A DNA stretch of 64,000 nucleotides from Tanypteryx hageni (GCA_028673005.1 CM054116.1:19725840-19789839), one strand, 5' to 3'. Positions 20,505-32,954 are shown, counted from the first letter of the stretch. The notes: generated by a model from the sequence alone, not told the origin. Translations and numbers: made by a program.

Positions 20505-21150
20505 AATATTAGTCATTATAGAATACATCTATCCAGTGTTTAAGGACCCAGTCACTGACGATATTTTACCAATGAAAATGAAATAGAAATGCTGAGCAAC
20601 TTGTGAAATATGTAGGATTCAAAATTATCTTACGTAGAATAATTGACCAAAAATTCCTCGAAAAAATTATAGCAATTTCCTAAGTAGGTCAACGATACCC
20701 GTAGTTTTTATATAATAATTCGAAGGAGTATATACAAAAATCTGATAAGAAATTTATGATGTGGTATTACTTAGATCATTGCACCTCGTGATTTATAGAC
20801 ATCAATAGTCCCCTCCGTCTAATTAATTAATATTAATATTTGGAAGAGCTTTAAAGTTCCCCTGTAATTAATTGCTTCTGCAGCTGTAACAATCGTTTAC
20901 AAAATCAAAAGAAAAATATCGATATTACAATAAAGGCTTAAACGGCAATTGCTAATGGATTCACACATTTAATAAAAAAAGGAGAATCATATTCATAAAA
21001 GCTTTCAATTTATAGAGTCGTAGCAAACGTACACAAATGTATTAATATACAGCAGGAAGAACGTTAAACATGGGCGGGGGATTATATGTTTATGGAATAA
21101 CGTAGTGGTGGTTTAGGACTCTGTAGCGCTTTTTCGATGTATTTCAGAGA
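20505..21150. other. AT-rich DNA without recognised features
   Basis: No gene, tRNA or inverted-repeat element is visible in this interval. Confidence 0.5.
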
Positions 21151-21157
21151 ATTAGCG

Positions 21158-21476
21158 CAGCGGTGCCCAAACCTTTCTAATGGCGGGCCACATCAATGGT
21201 TGCATTGGAAGTTGTCAATTCTTCGGCGGGCCGGATTAGAGTTAAAATCGGAAAATTTCTATATGTTCTGAGATGCCATTAAGTGAAAATCTTGTCTGAA
21301 TAAGGTTTTCATGGCTAACATTTCAATATTTAAAGTTTTATTATGAAAATTTTTAAAAAATGTATGAATTTGTGTGTTAAATTTTTCGAATTGATTTTTC
21401 GCCTCAGCTTCGCGGGCCGAACAAAAACCCTTCGCGGACCGCATTTGGCCCGCGGGCCGTAGTTTGGGCACCGCTG
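21158..21476. mobile_element. Non-autonomous hAT element (MITE), 319 bp
   Basis: The ends are CAGCGGTGCCCAAACC at the left and AGTTTGGGCACCGCTG at the right, a typical hAT terminal inverted repeat. They are flanked by AATTAGCG (21150-21157) and ATTTAGCG (21477-21484), an 8-bp duplication with one mismatch. GCGGGCC motifs lie subterminally at both ends. There is no coding capacity; it would need a transposase supplied in trans. Confidence 0.85.
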
Positions 21477-21739
21477 ATTTAGCGGAGCAATATAGGAAAC
21501 AAGTGCCAAGGATTTGCTGTGGCCACCAGAAAAATATTCCGTGAATTGTTGGCAACTCGATCCTCAAGGTTTCACGCTGTATCGTGTGCCATAATCAGAG
21601 AATTCATTGCTTTTGCTTTCTGCTAAAACATCCTAAATAACACGAGAAACCCTGTTAAAACCCGGGAATAATATGTTTCTGGAAAAAGGTCTCTTGTTGA
21701 CGGCACACAGTCAGTCAATGTAGAATGTCAGGAAGCAAA

Positions 21740-22445
21740 AGGGATACTAAAAATTTACAAATACTTTAATAATTTTTACCAGATGTAGCATCTACGTAAA
21801 CAGTTATCTATTTGTTTAAATTTTAAGAATTTTTAACGGCAGCACAAATTAATATATCAAAATTTCTATAATCCCTTTTTCGTTTTTTTTTTCAAATCCT
21901 ACCTATAAAAAAATTTCAGCTCTGTAACACATTCGGAAATACATAAACCTTGAAAATTTGTTTAAACAAATGCGAATTTTTAGCGGCCGCATTGTCGCAC
22001 TCTAGAAGGAACAGTCAAGAGTCCTAACTTTTTAAAAAGGGGCCGGCAGTGTGCTCTGAAAGGTGCATTGCACATTGAGCAGGCCTTTTTCTGAATCTTG
22101 AAAACCTCATTTCTCCAGGCAACATTTTCTTTTTTCTTTTTCTCTTATTTTGAGGAGCCGGATATATTTCAAGTTCTTCTCATTTTTTCACACATTTGGA
22201 TATTATATCTTTGAATCCCTCACTTCTGAATTGTTTGAAGCTGTGTAGTAACCCCTTAAATAATTCCGAAGAACGAACAATGTCTTGCATCTTGTTTTGT
22301 AGTTGGTTGTTGATATTGTTTATTTTGATTAAAATTTTTTCCCACATTATTAACATAAAAATGAAATTGTCGCACTCTTTTAAGATTTTCGTTTGTTCTA
22401 GTCGGTTTTGCACAAAATCCTACCTAAGAAAAAAATTTCGAATCT
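21740..22445 (-). repeat. Mosaic of satellite monomer, reverse transcriptase and hAT fragments
   Basis: Three pieces are joined. 21740-22008 is an inverted fragment of the 780-bp satellite monomer. 22009-22113 equals part of the non-LTR coding region at 1368-1475. 22114-22372 is the hAT C-terminal fragment also found at 3360-3616. The hAT-to-reverse-transcriptase junction (CCTCATTTCTCCAGGCAAC) is the same as the one at 3605-3625, so the chimera arose once and was then copied. After 22372 another monomer piece follows. Confidence 0.75.
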
Positions 22446-22643
22446 CCAGCTCATCTGTTTCCGTCTGTCTTGTCTATAGGAATTGTGATGAAGTTTGTTG
22501 TTTTAAGTGTCTATCTGTCTTAGTTATTACCTATACTTGTGAAAAGAAAAACTCTGGAAGTGTGTGTCATAACTGCGTGTCTCTTTTGTATTTGACGCAA
22601 ATTTCATTGTTGCTTTTATGGCTTTTTTCTACCTTTGAGGTCA

Positions 22644-22889
22644 ATGAGGAAAGACTATGTCAGTAATTCTCTTGGATTTGTTAAACTGAAGCAAGAAGGA
22701 AAAATTTGTATTGCTAAAGGCAAGATTTGCCCTGAACACAGAATAAGTTAAAGAGGTTATGAAGTGAGTGTAGTTGTAGATGAAGAAGAAGATTTAGTCA
22801 CGTCTGTGGAGTGTCATGACTGCCCTTATTTAGCAAAACGTGGTCCTTCAAAATACCATGCTGTCGTGGAAATTATGGGAACAAATTAA
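22644..22889 (+). pseudogene. Small open frame with one internal stop, possible SWIM-like fragment
   Basis: From ATG at 22644 the frame reads about 81 codons with a single in-frame TAA near 22749. The second half (YEVSVVVDEEEDLVTS, then VECHDCPYLAKRG, then YHAVVEIMG) resembles the strand-cysteine-cysteine-histidine layout of SWIM zinc fingers found in YqaJ-nuclease or MULE-type element proteins, although the CxC/CxH pairs are incomplete. Preceding sequence (22480-22640) is cysteine-rich in a neighbouring frame and may be an upstream part. The assignment is tentative. Confidence 0.35.
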
Positions 22890-23281
22890 TTAAAATATTT
22901 AAATTACAGAACTAACTTGCCTTGCCTTGTTGTACCTAAACATTCACCTCTTTGTTTAAACTTTTCAAATTTTAAAAGCCAAACAAATTAAAATATAAAA
23001 ATTTCTATAATTCCTATTTCGTTTTTTTAAATCTACCTTTTAAAATAATTTCAGTTTCATAACACATTCAAAAATACATTAACCTTTAAAATATGCTTAA
23101 ATAATTTCGAATTTTTAGCGGTCGCAATGTTGAACATTTTCAAAATTTACTTTTTTTCTATATATAATTTGCTACAAAATGTTGGAAAAAACTCATACCT
23201 ACAATTTATAGTTTCCAGGATAACAATTACTAAACTTTATGTACAAATGGAGTTAAAACCACCCCTAAAAATTTACAATTT

Positions 23282-23801
23282 TTAATTTTCGATTTTTATA
23301 GCATTCTCCACTACATTCCGTGCTCGCGAAAACCTGTAGTTAAATATCCCTTCAAGAGATGCTTTTTCGTAAATTCCATGATGCGGCTTTATAATATTTG
23401 TCAACAGTGGAAATGCTTCATCCACAACTAAAATGTACGGTACAATTTTCCTCTCACAGGTAATGTTTTTCTCTTGGAAGCTGCAGTTAGTTGTTTTGGA
23501 GACATTTAAAGAATTTTGAATTCCTGAAAACTCCACTATCTGAAATTCTACCTTGGCACCCTACATCGACGAAAGTAAAATTGTAAAATGCATCCACCAA
23601 GCCTAGAAACACAATGGTGAATGTTTGCTTACAGTTGAAATATATGCTTCCCGAGTTTGACGGTGCTTGAAGCACAATATGTTTTCCATACAGTGCTCCC
23701 ACGCAGTGATGGAAATTCCATTTTTCATGAAATCCGAAATCTTTTCTTCCCAATACTGTTCCATGAATGTTACCTAGAACAAAAAACTCATGAACCTTCA
23801 T
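23282..23801 (-). pseudogene. PIF/Harbinger transposase nuclease domain, two frames
   Basis: The minus strand reads WNFHHCVGALYGKHIVLQAP, then GSIYFNCKQTFTIVFLGLVDA, FVDVGCQGRISDSGVF and, after a frameshift near 23520, PYILVVDEAFPLL and IFNYRFSRARNVVENA. These are the diagnostic blocks of the DDE_4 nuclease of Harbinger transposases (HARBI1 relatives), in order. The first block normally reads GAIDGKH; here the aspartate is replaced by tyrosine, so a catalytic metal ligand is lost even apart from the frameshift. The N-terminal helix-turn-helix part and a Myb-like partner gene were not found. Confidence 0.85.
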
Positions 23802-24099
23802 ATTGTAAAATGTATTCTTTATTCAAGTAATCTCATTTTATCTTTCGCATTCACTGTGTGCAGGATGATGATTCTCAAAGCACACATTTTGAGGAAGAAG
23901 GTAATGCACATCTGGATAACACAGGTGACATCCAAAAGTCTTCATTTACTGTGTGAAAACAGCCACCACAAGCAGACTTTTAAGGCATTCTTTAGCAGCC
24001 AAGCAGTAATAGCAGAACTCCTTATGGGAAAGTCTGGTTCATCTGTCCATCCGGCCGGCTTGCACCTAAAATTGAAAACATTTTACTTCATTTTGCATT

Positions 24100-24990
24100 T
24101 GAATACAATCTAAATCTTGGTAATTTATACAAATATCAGCAGCTGCCTTTTTTAAATCTACTAATGACATTTGATCTAAATTTTTTCCACTTAAAAAATC
24201 AAGTAATGATGATACACAGTGCATATTTTTAAATCTACCATCTAACTGACAGATTATAACATCACTTACCTCGTAAAATAGGTGTTATAGTTTGTCATTG
24301 ATCGAAAGTAGTGCTCCTTCATCAGTAGCTTCTTCTCCAGGCAACATTTTCTTTTTTCTTTTTCTCTTATTTTGAGGAGCCGGATATATTTCTAGTTCTT
24401 CTCATTTTTTCACACATTTGGATATTATATCTTTGAATCCCTCACTTCTGAATCGTTTGAAGCTGTGTAGTAACCCCTTAAATAATTCCGAAGAACGAAC
24501 AATGTCTTGCATCTTGTTTTGTAGTTGGTTATTGATATTGTTTATTTTGATTAAAATTTTTTCCCACATTATTAACATAAAAATGAAATTAAATGATGTA
24601 ACATTCAATAATAATAATCTGGCTTTAGCTACAGTCCCCAAAAGTAATGTTTTCAGATATTTGCATTAAAATAGTTAGCACATCACTAATTTGAGAACCA
24701 AGTGCCCTTATTGCACGTGCTTTAGAACACCATCTTGTGTCACTGTGTTCTTTGAGGGTTGTATTTAATAAAAGTGTTAATTTTTCCCACCTTTTAGTAG
24801 AAAAAAAACAAAAAATTAAATATTTTCTTGACTACCCCGAAAAATGTTGTCATTTCAACATTATTGCTCGCTGCATGCACTCCAATTAGATTGAGTGAAT
24901 GAGCAGCTCATGAAACATCTCTGGCAAGATTATTAACACATAATGTTTGGGCCTGTACGTCATTATACCATATTTACCTGAAAGGAAGGC
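24100..24990 (-). pseudogene. hAT transposase (ZMYM1-like), C-terminal half, right copy of block A
   Basis: The minus strand from about 24960 repeats the hAT blocks AHSLNLIGVHAA, HSDTRWCSKA and FMLIMWEKILIKINN of 2988-3600. It then continues past the point where the left copy is truncated, through DVIICQLDGRFKNMHCV and LVDLKKAAADIC at about 24270-24130. That extension fits the region before the dimerisation domain of ZMYM1-like transposases, so this locus preserves the older, unchimeric arrangement. Frameshifts remain. Confidence 0.7.
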
Positions 24991-25897
24991 GACCCCTTAA
25001 AATTAGGTTCACTTACAAAAAAACTTTTACATTTGTGTATAACAAGCTAACATTAAGAGGATGATTTAAAAAAAAGTAAATTTACTACTTACATCTCCCT
25101 CTCCTCTGTTTCCTTCCCTTATTCTTGCTGTCCTGTTCATTCATCACAACTTATTCAAATTTGAACAAGTTGTCCATGGAATTTGATATGCAGCATTTCT
25201 TGAACCCTCTTGAGATACTATTGGGATCTATTTTTTTACATGCTGCAATGATCCAACTACAGAGAAGTGGTGTACTGGACTTCTTAATTTTTTGTTTGGG
25301 CTACCTTATTTAAAAGTTAGAAGTAATTACTTGTCCTATTTCACTTTAAAACTCAGCATACATGTACTACTCAAGTGCTCTCGTAAATTTTCTACACTCT
25401 GAAACTCACGTCCACTTTTCGTCTGCCATTGGCATACCAAACGCAAAGCATCATGTTTAAATTGTAGTAAATAAGTTTAAATTTTATCAGTCTTGTTTAC
25501 ATTGTATTAGTAGACACTTTAATTGGTGCCTACATGACTTTGTGTTTCGTATTACGTACAGAACCAACCAGCTGTAGTAATTTTCGTTCAACTTGTCACG
25601 CGATTACCTACCCAGCTCTAAACACTTCCCTACCGCCGATGTGGTTAGTTGGTTGGTCTGTGGGAGCAATTTTAAGAAATTTGACAAACTTTTTAAATAA
25701 TATAGTAATTAATTAAATACGATGTATTACTTTATGCATTAATAAATATTTTAATGGACATATACTTCACATCTGGGTGTTTCACGGTGGTTCATTTTAA
25801 AATTATCTTAAGGATGTAACACCACTTATTAACGTCATCGAAAAACTGTTTCTGAATAGCATCGTCAATAAGACCTTTTACAGTTTTTAGTTTTTTT

Positions 25898-26131
25898 TCA
25901 GGAAATTTTCCAAATTATGTAGCAATTTGTGTGATTTACAGATAATTCGTGATTTGGAATTCTATGATTCTGCTTCCATTCAGAAAATCCACTTTCTTGT
26001 TTATTAAACAATGTAGAATATGAAGTTTTCAGAAATAAAAGGCATGGAAAGCAAAACAATCCATTTTGGTTTTCAGAATAAAACATCCATTTTCTATATT
26101 GTTTCTTGCCGTTAAACAATACCTTGTACAT
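25898..26131 (-). pseudogene. hAT TTF-type zinc finger fragment, right copy
   Basis: This is the duplicate of 1814-2047, differing by one residue (LFCFPC for LICFPC); the phenylalanine form is closer to the family pattern. It is the same broken transposase as the C-terminal fragment at 24100-24990. Confidence 0.72.
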
Positions 26132-26253
26132 CCAATCTTTATTAAAACTGTGACCATCACTGGAAGATGGTATACTTGCATTTCTTTATGTTCAGGGCCA
26201 TGCAATATAAGTCAACTCCTGAATTAATCAGATGATAAGTTCCAAGATGACTG

Positions 26254-26883
26254 ATGATTGAAATTAATTTGCTCCTTTTATTCAAATTCTATTTCAGCAA
26301 TATTGACCCTCTTTTGAAATGGTCTTATCATATTGACAATTTCTGTGAAAAGCTAAACTCAGCGTATTATATCCTATCTGTCCTGAAGCACTCACTCAGT
26401 TTTGAGGCATTAAAAAAAGTGTACTTTGCTTATTTTTATTCACATATGGCCTATGGCATTGTCCTCTGGGGCTCCTCTACCCAATTAAATGAGGTTTTCA
26501 AGATTCAGAAAAAGGCTTGGTCAATGTGCAATGCACCTTTCAGAGCACACTGCCGGCCCCTTTTTAAAAAGTTAGGACTCTTGACTGTTCCTTCTATTTA
26601 TATTTATAATGCGGTGCTGTATGTGAGGCAAAACATGTCTGACTACAAGAAAAATAGCAATTTCCATGATTATAACACAAGAAGAATTAATGATCTCCAT
26701 GTTATGCAACAAAACTTGAAAATTTGCTCCCAAGGACCAAAAGCAAGATGTATTAAATTCTATAATGCTTTGCCAGTTGCAATCAAAGGAGCAAGCACAT
26801 TTCAGTCATTTAAGAAGCATGTTCATGATCTCCTGATCACAAAATGTTTTTATAATATTAGTGATTTAATGTCTGTTATTTGA
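26254..26883 (+). pseudogene. Non-LTR reverse transcriptase C-terminal fragment, right copy
   Basis: This is the duplicate of 1062-1691 with a handful of substitutions (for example FKKLG in place of FIKLG). It lacks the palm, the YxDD box and the endonuclease. The 5' truncation point near 26250 abuts hAT-derived sequence, so the LINE end inserted into, or recombined with, the hAT. Confidence 0.8.
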
Positions 26884-28042
26884 GGTACTTTTGTAATTAT
26901 TGTTTTCTTTTTAAGATATTTTGACGTGTCTTACGCATTATTTTGTAATGTCTTTCTGGACAAATTAGCTTATTATTATGATTATTATGCCATGCATTTT
27001 ATTTCCTCCATTTTTAACCAAGATATTTCTCCAAAATGCCTGGAATAATATAATAAGCTCGATATTTATCAGGTATTTTAAAAAGTCTTGGCCAGTTATC
27101 AGTAGTAGACCGAATTCATGTAAATATTCTATGTAAATAGACATCAGATGGAGTTTGTTCTCATAGAAAAGGTGATGTAAGAGAAATAACTGAACTGCAT
27201 ATATTTTTCATTAAATGCATTCTGCTAGATTGTCTTGTAATCCATGACATGCTCAAATCACATTTTACCGTAACTGCATTTTTTTGGGTTCCTTTTACAT
27301 TATGCAATCCTAAAAGAATATACTTTTATTACTCTGTATAAAAGCAAAGAACACAATCTTGTGATGGAAATGTGTCGCTAAATAACTGTTGGAGTTGTTC
27401 ATTTGTGCTTTCAGAAGGCTGTCAGTGATATTTTATCCACACAAAGGTGAGAAATGCTTCGATGTAACCAACTCGTATTGCGTCTAGTGACAGGTTTATT
27501 TATGGCATTGTGTGATGTCTGGGAGATTTATTTTGAGCATGAACTGTTTACATTTATTTCCATAAAATTCACTCTTTTTCTAGGTGAAAAATGGCTGAGC
27601 ATGATTTTGCTAAATTAGTGAAAATTACTAATTATAAATTAAATAACTTGAGAATGGACAACGGCTCATAATTGAACCATTCTGTGAGATTTAGGAGCTA
27701 GACTCCAAAATAGGTTTTCAAGTTGTCTCCATGTAAAATAATGGCAATGGATGCCAACTTTTCATGATTACGTACGTTAAAAAAGTACTAAAAAGTAATT
27801 CTTAGAAGTCACTTCTTAAATATTTGCTTTTTGTGGTAATTGATTCATCAAACTCTGCTTCAGATAGATTATTCAATGATTTGTCGTAAATAACAACATT
27901 GAAATCTCAGAAGTGCAGACATTACACAAATTCCAGCTTTTCCAGATTTTTAGCTCTAAAAATGGGTGCGGGCATTACACAAGTAAATATGTTACTTAAT
28001 TTATCATTCATTTAATAATAAACCATAATTATAATAGTTAAG

Positions 28043-28138
28043 ATGCCACCTAAGAAGAAGTTGGGCTGGGAGGATAAAAAAAGAAAAGGTTCTAGCAGAG
28101 CAAAGCAACAACCTAAGATATGGAACAAGTGGCTTTAG
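28043..28138 (+). CDS. Short basic open frame of 31 codons
   Basis: ATG at 28043 opens a lysine-rich peptide starting [16 protein letters not shown] that stops at 28136. The basic start is reminiscent of the N-termini of several element-encoded proteins, but nothing downstream continues it: a TA microsatellite follows at once. It lies in the spacer between blocks A and B in the right copy. It may be a truncated element start or chance. Confidence 0.2.
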   Translation: MPPKKKLGWEDKKRKGSSRAKQQPKIWNKWL

Positions 28139-28157
28139 AAAGAAGACAGCATAGTTG

Positions 28158-28173
28158 CCGATATATATGTACA

Positions 28174-28241
<68 letters not shown>

Positions 28242-28266
28242 TGTATATGTATATATATATATATAT
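28158..28266. repeat. (TA)n microsatellite
   Basis: About 100 bp of nearly pure TA/TATG repeats. Frames on both strands through it are open by composition only. Confidence 0.95.
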
Positions 28267-28283
28267 GCAATTAGTTGGTGCTT

Positions 28284-29030
28284 GCATTCTGCAAGCATTT
28301 CATCTGACCCTGATAAAAATTAATATTTCAGAGAGATATAGCATTATTAGAAATATTTTTTAATTCAAAATATTTTGTTTAAAAAATTGCGAATTTTTAG
28401 CGTCCGCATTTTTACACTGCAAGATTTTCGTTTTTTCTAGTAGGTTTTGCACAAAATCCTACCTAAGAAAAAAATTTCGAATCTCCAGCTCACCTGGAAA
28501 TGCCTAAACATTAGTAATCTCCTATATGTTATATCCTCCTCCTCCTCTGTAAGAAAAGTCGATATGTAATGCCTAGTAGAAGGTGCTTGCATACTGCATG
28601 CATTTCATCTCACTTTGAAAAATCATTCATTTTTCTGACAGATATTTCATCATGAGAAATATTTCTTTAATTCTAAAGATTTCTCCTCTGGACAGGTTTT
28701 TGTTTTTTCATTACGAAACAATAATGAACTAAAACTATCGCTAATTTTTGCAATTTTAGGAATATAATATTTTTCCCAAATTTAATTAATAATGCCACAC
28801 ATTTCTGCCAAATTTTAAATTTATAGTACAATTAGAAGAGAAGAAACATTTATCTAATTGTTTAAATTTAAATAATTTTTACCGCCAAAATAACAATTTT
28901 TTGGATAAATTGAAATATTTTTTCGTTTACATTGGCTAACTTCTAAATAATTTAAAAACAAATTATAATATCAAAATTTTATTATCCCTATTTCGGTTTT
29001 TTACAAATGTTTACACCGCCGTCTCAAGAC
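28284..29030 (-). repeat. Satellite monomer, inverted, nearly complete
   Basis: The reverse complement runs through most landmarks of the 780-bp monomer: TATGCAAGC palindrome half, GAAATCTTTAGAATTAAA, AAATTTAAACAATTAGA and CGAAATAGGG-type segments. It is more complete than its counterpart in the left block. Confidence 0.65.
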
Positions 29031-29194
29031 CTTTTATCTGATATGCAGTTTGTAGGCTGAATTCATTTTTTAAGGCCTCTCGGTGCTGTTACAATTCCTA
29101 TTTAATATATAGGTAAAACAATTTAACTGTGTCTTATAAATATGAGTGGGCATTAATGGGTTAATTTGTTATATTTTTTGTAGAATTTGTCTTG

Positions 29195-29432
29195 TTTTTT
29201 ACCACTTGTTGTGTGTTAAACCCTGGTTAGACCCAGTTGACCAAGGGGACCAACTGCTTAACATCCCTTCCCAAGGACAGAGCGCTGACTTGTGCAGTCT
29301 CCTCAAAGCACACAAACATGGGCCTGGACAATCACAGGTTGAAAAATCTGACCTCCACAGGATTCGAACCTGTGACCACTTCATGGAAGACCAATGCTCT
29401 AACCACTCTACCACCGCCACCCCAGATAAACC
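29195..29432 (-). mobile_element. tRNA-derived SINE (right copy)
   Basis: This is the same element as at 4055-4292 with only a few base changes (for example GGCCTGGAC for GGACGGGAC). The B box GGTTCGAATCC is intact on the minus strand. It moved with block B and is not an independent insertion. Confidence 0.8.
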
Positions 29433-31839
29433 TGTGGGCAAAGAAATGATAATTAAGATTTATTGCAAAACATTACACAAATTTTAAATGCCCAAAAATA
29501 TTTTTACTTTATTGAACATTCAAATATGTGAATTTTAGATTTATTCTTTACTTTTTAGTCCATACAAAATGTGACTTCATTAAAATAAATTTTATTTTTC
29601 TGTTTTTAGGCCCAGATTAAAGACTTATGGAGCTTTCGCTGATAATGTCCTCAAAGATCTTCAAATATTCATCAATCTTGATCTCTATATCAGACTTTAT
29701 TCACATACCTAATTATTTATTTAGTGTGCAAAATAATTATCTTTATTTCTGTTTATTGTCAACAATAGAAGTGTTTTCTTTCATTGTAATTTGTTGATTG
29801 GCACTTCCAAGGAAGCATAAATGTTTCTATTTATTTGAGAAAATCTATAGGAAATAATTGCTGCAATTGATTCTGAATATAGTTGTGGTTACATGACAAT
29901 ATTTGCCGTAAGTATTCATGCTTTTCTTATATCGTGTATCATTATGTGTTATTTTATTGAAATTTGTAATTGTGGCATCCGTTTGGCTGACTCAGTATAA
30001 ATATGCTAATATGGTTTTGTATGTATGTGTACATTATAAATATTAAATTTGGTTAAAATTTATGTGGAAAATTCAACACAAATACTTGTAAAAAAGAAAT
30101 TTATTTATTACTTGTATTGTGGAAGCCCTGGTTTTGATATCTATGCTAAACATGTTGATTTTGATTTTTTAATTTGCACACCACCACCAATTCCTTCCCA
30201 ATTTATAATTACCTAATTTTGAAAATTTTCTAAGTTGATTCAGTCGAAATATGTCATTTTGGTCATGTATTTATGTGAAAATTCTGTGACAAATTTGGTT
30301 GAAATCGGTTAAGCCAATTCTTCCCTGATATGTGTGCACAGATGGACGAAAATCACTAAAAATGCTGAATTCGTAACTCATTAACATTATGAATAAGTAA
30401 AAATATATGTTGAAATATCATGCCAATAAACATTGATTTATGACCTTGAATATTGAACTGTGGATGTAACATAAGGTCAAGAAATTGTAAAACTTCTATG
30501 AAGACTGACTTCTTTCAGAATATCACTATGATTGAAGAAGTCTTCCAAACAGAATCAGCATTCCAGTGAATGATTCTGAACACAGATTAAGAATGATGCC
30601 ATGGGAAACCAAGTGTGAGAGATAGAAAGCCCGGCCTTTTCTGAAGTATTCATTGTCTTGAGCACAATATGGAAATTTATTCGAAGTTTGTTTTATGTCC
30701 CAAAATTATGAGTAAACTAGATGAAAGTACCTGGAGATGCCCAGGCTATGCCAGACGTGCAAATAAAATTATGTCATATGGTAACACAATCATTTCCACA
30801 TTTGCACATTTTTTCATGTTCATAAAAACAATTCTTTCCCCTATACTGCATATGGAGAAAGTAAAAATCCTATCACATACAGACAGACCAACAGACATGA
30901 TTGTGAAAACAGTCAAAACATGTTCAAAGGGCCTTAAAAGGTGTATTTACATTGAAACCTCGAAAGCGAATTCTTTCATGAAAACAATACATTCTCCATA
31001 TGGAGAAAGTAAAAATTAATTCTGAGATATCTCTGATACCTATAAATTGGGCCAGGAGGGTCCATGGAGGTCCAGAGGGAACGAGAGCATATATGAGAAC
31101 AATACGATTTTGAGTTCAACAATGCAATCAGATGGCAAGGTGACTTAAAAATGCTAAATTTTGTCAAAATATGATATTAAAACATTAAATTCAAGAGATT
31201 TTGATTTGAAGGTGATAAAGATGAAAAGAATAAGAAACTATTGTCATTTATCTTTAATGCAGTCCTAGTCCGGAGATCGAAGGTCAAATATGTGAATTTT
31301 AATAAGTAAAAGAAAATAAGCTTGCAGGTTGAAATATCCATTTTGGAATTATGTTTTTCTAAATGACTTTTACTTTAAGAAAAACAGTTCCACTTTTCCG
31401 CCCACCGATGACAACTATGAAATCAGTTTTATATATTAGATTCAATTAAGGGCAGCAATATTGCCAAAGCACAACAGCATTCTTCCATTTGCTAATTAAA
31501 TTCACCCTTTTGGCACACAACTCAACTTTAGTCATAGACACATTTTTAACCATTCGCCATATAAAGCGATTTTGCTCTGTGACTAAACATACCCAATGCT
31601 AGGCCATGGAATCAAGGATGGGGAAGTTTGTCACTTCATATACTAATCATTTTTTGATGGCTATGGCACAAAGTGGCTTCACATGGTGCACTAGAAAAAG
31701 GTAGAAGTTGTTGCAAGCCAATCCAGTGCAATTAACATTGGTTATTTTATAGCGGGAAAAATCCGTATACTTATCTCATATTTCGCTCTTTCTTATTCAT
31801 TACTCATTCACAAGGATGTAATTCAAATAAGTTAGATAT

Positions 31840-32640
31840 TTATTTGACACATGAAAATCGTCTGCATAACGAATAAACTATCAAGTCACACATCGGAATA
31901 TTTGCTACTTTAGCCCTCCTATATGAACTTTCCCGAAATTTTTTAATAATTGCCTTAATAGTACCAACTGTGTTACAGATTTCACTCAAGCCATTAAAAT
32001 CATGCACTTCATGGTTAAGACGATGGGAAGAACAATGAACAAACATTGCTTTCGGGTGTAAAGATATAATTTTTGCTTGCACACCCCCTAGCTTTCCAGC
32101 CATTGCAAAATATCCATCATATCTCTGACCAACTAAAATTTACATTTGCAATTTAAATTAATTAATATCTCTCTGATAGTTCCTTCTGCACTGCGATCTG
32201 ATATCGGAATAAACCCAAGAAAAAATTATTCGCGAATACGAGTTTGTCCAGTGAGTTACTTGGGAAATGTAACCCCTATTGATGATAATTGTTCTATTCC
32301 CCCAATATCAGTCATTTCTTCAGTCAAAATGGAAACCCCTTCGAAAGCATTTCCTGCAGCAACTAAATCATCTCTCAAAATACACCCACAAATTTCTATT
32401 ATTTATTTCGAGTTCTCATAGATGTGTATTTAGCGTTTGCATTGCAAGTTATTAAATGTTTTTGTTTCATCACCTGCCTCAATCCAAAAGATTGAAGATT
32501 TCCTTAATTGTTAGTTTTACCTCGTAATGCAATATCAAAATAATACTTATTGAATACAGTATTGCTCTATTTTCCTCTTTTGCATCGGCAACTAATTTGT
32601 TTTGCAGCATTTGTTTCGAAGCACTTTTCTCTTTCATTAT
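31840..32640 (-). pseudogene. hAT transposase (DUF4371 type), truncated right copy
   Basis: Duplicate of 6758-7558: the YFAMAGKLGGVQAKI and FVHCSSHRLNHEVHD motifs recur, with one changed residue (SLHPK for LLHPK). The zinc finger half present in the left copy at 7560-7980 is missing, replaced by the repeat segment starting at 32641. This copy is therefore secondarily truncated. Confidence 0.7.
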
Positions 32641-32951
32641 GGTAACACAATCATTTCCACATTTGCACATTTTTTCATGTTCATAAAAACAATTCTTTCC
32701 CCTATACTGCATATGGAGAAAGTAAAAATCCTATCACATACAGACAGACCAACAGACATGATTGTGAAAACAGTCAAAACATGTTCAAAGGGCCTTAAAA
32801 GGTGTATTTACATTGAAACCTCGAAAGCGAATTCTTTCATGAAAACAATACATTCTCCATATGGAGAAAGTAAAAATTAATTCTGAGATATCTCTGATAC
32901 CTATAAATTGGGCCAGGAGGGTCCATGGAGGTCCGGAGGGAACGAGAGCAT
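32639..32951 (+). repeat. Dispersed repeat segment with CAGA core, copy 3 of 3
   Basis: It matches 5641-5950 almost exactly. The left edge is fused to block B within a TATGG overlap. The right edge runs into the satellite array at GAGAGCAT, suggesting that this segment forms one edge of the arrayed element. Confidence 0.75.
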
Positions 32952-32954
32952 TTA

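Larger units (their letters stand above)
24333..27944 (-). repeat. Composite repeat block A, right copy (inverted)
   Basis: This is the reverse complement of 1-3616 with high identity; position 27944 corresponds to position 1. It contains the hAT fragment on the minus strand and the reverse transcriptase end on the plus strand. Homology ends at TTCTCC (24333-24338), where this copy continues into authentic hAT sequence and the left copy switches to non-LTR sequence. 26884-27944, downstream of the reverse transcriptase stop, has no gene and is probably its 3' untranslated region. Confidence 0.9.
28282..32640 (+). repeat. Composite repeat block B, right copy
   Basis: This is a direct repeat of 3662-7558. 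It retains about 520 bp after 28667 that the left copy lacks; these are more inverted satellite-monomer sequence (28668-29030) plus a short unique piece. A 47-bp stretch of the left copy (6205-6251) is in turn missing here near 31342. The right edge is a fusion at CATTATGGTAACAC to a third copy of the 5641-5950 segment, cutting the minus-strand hAT. 29450-31830 has no credible gene. Confidence 0.9.

Noticed and set aside
28004..28323. Open frames of 60-90 codons rich in Tyr-Ile on both strands
   Set aside because: They run through a (TA)n microsatellite, which is open by composition.
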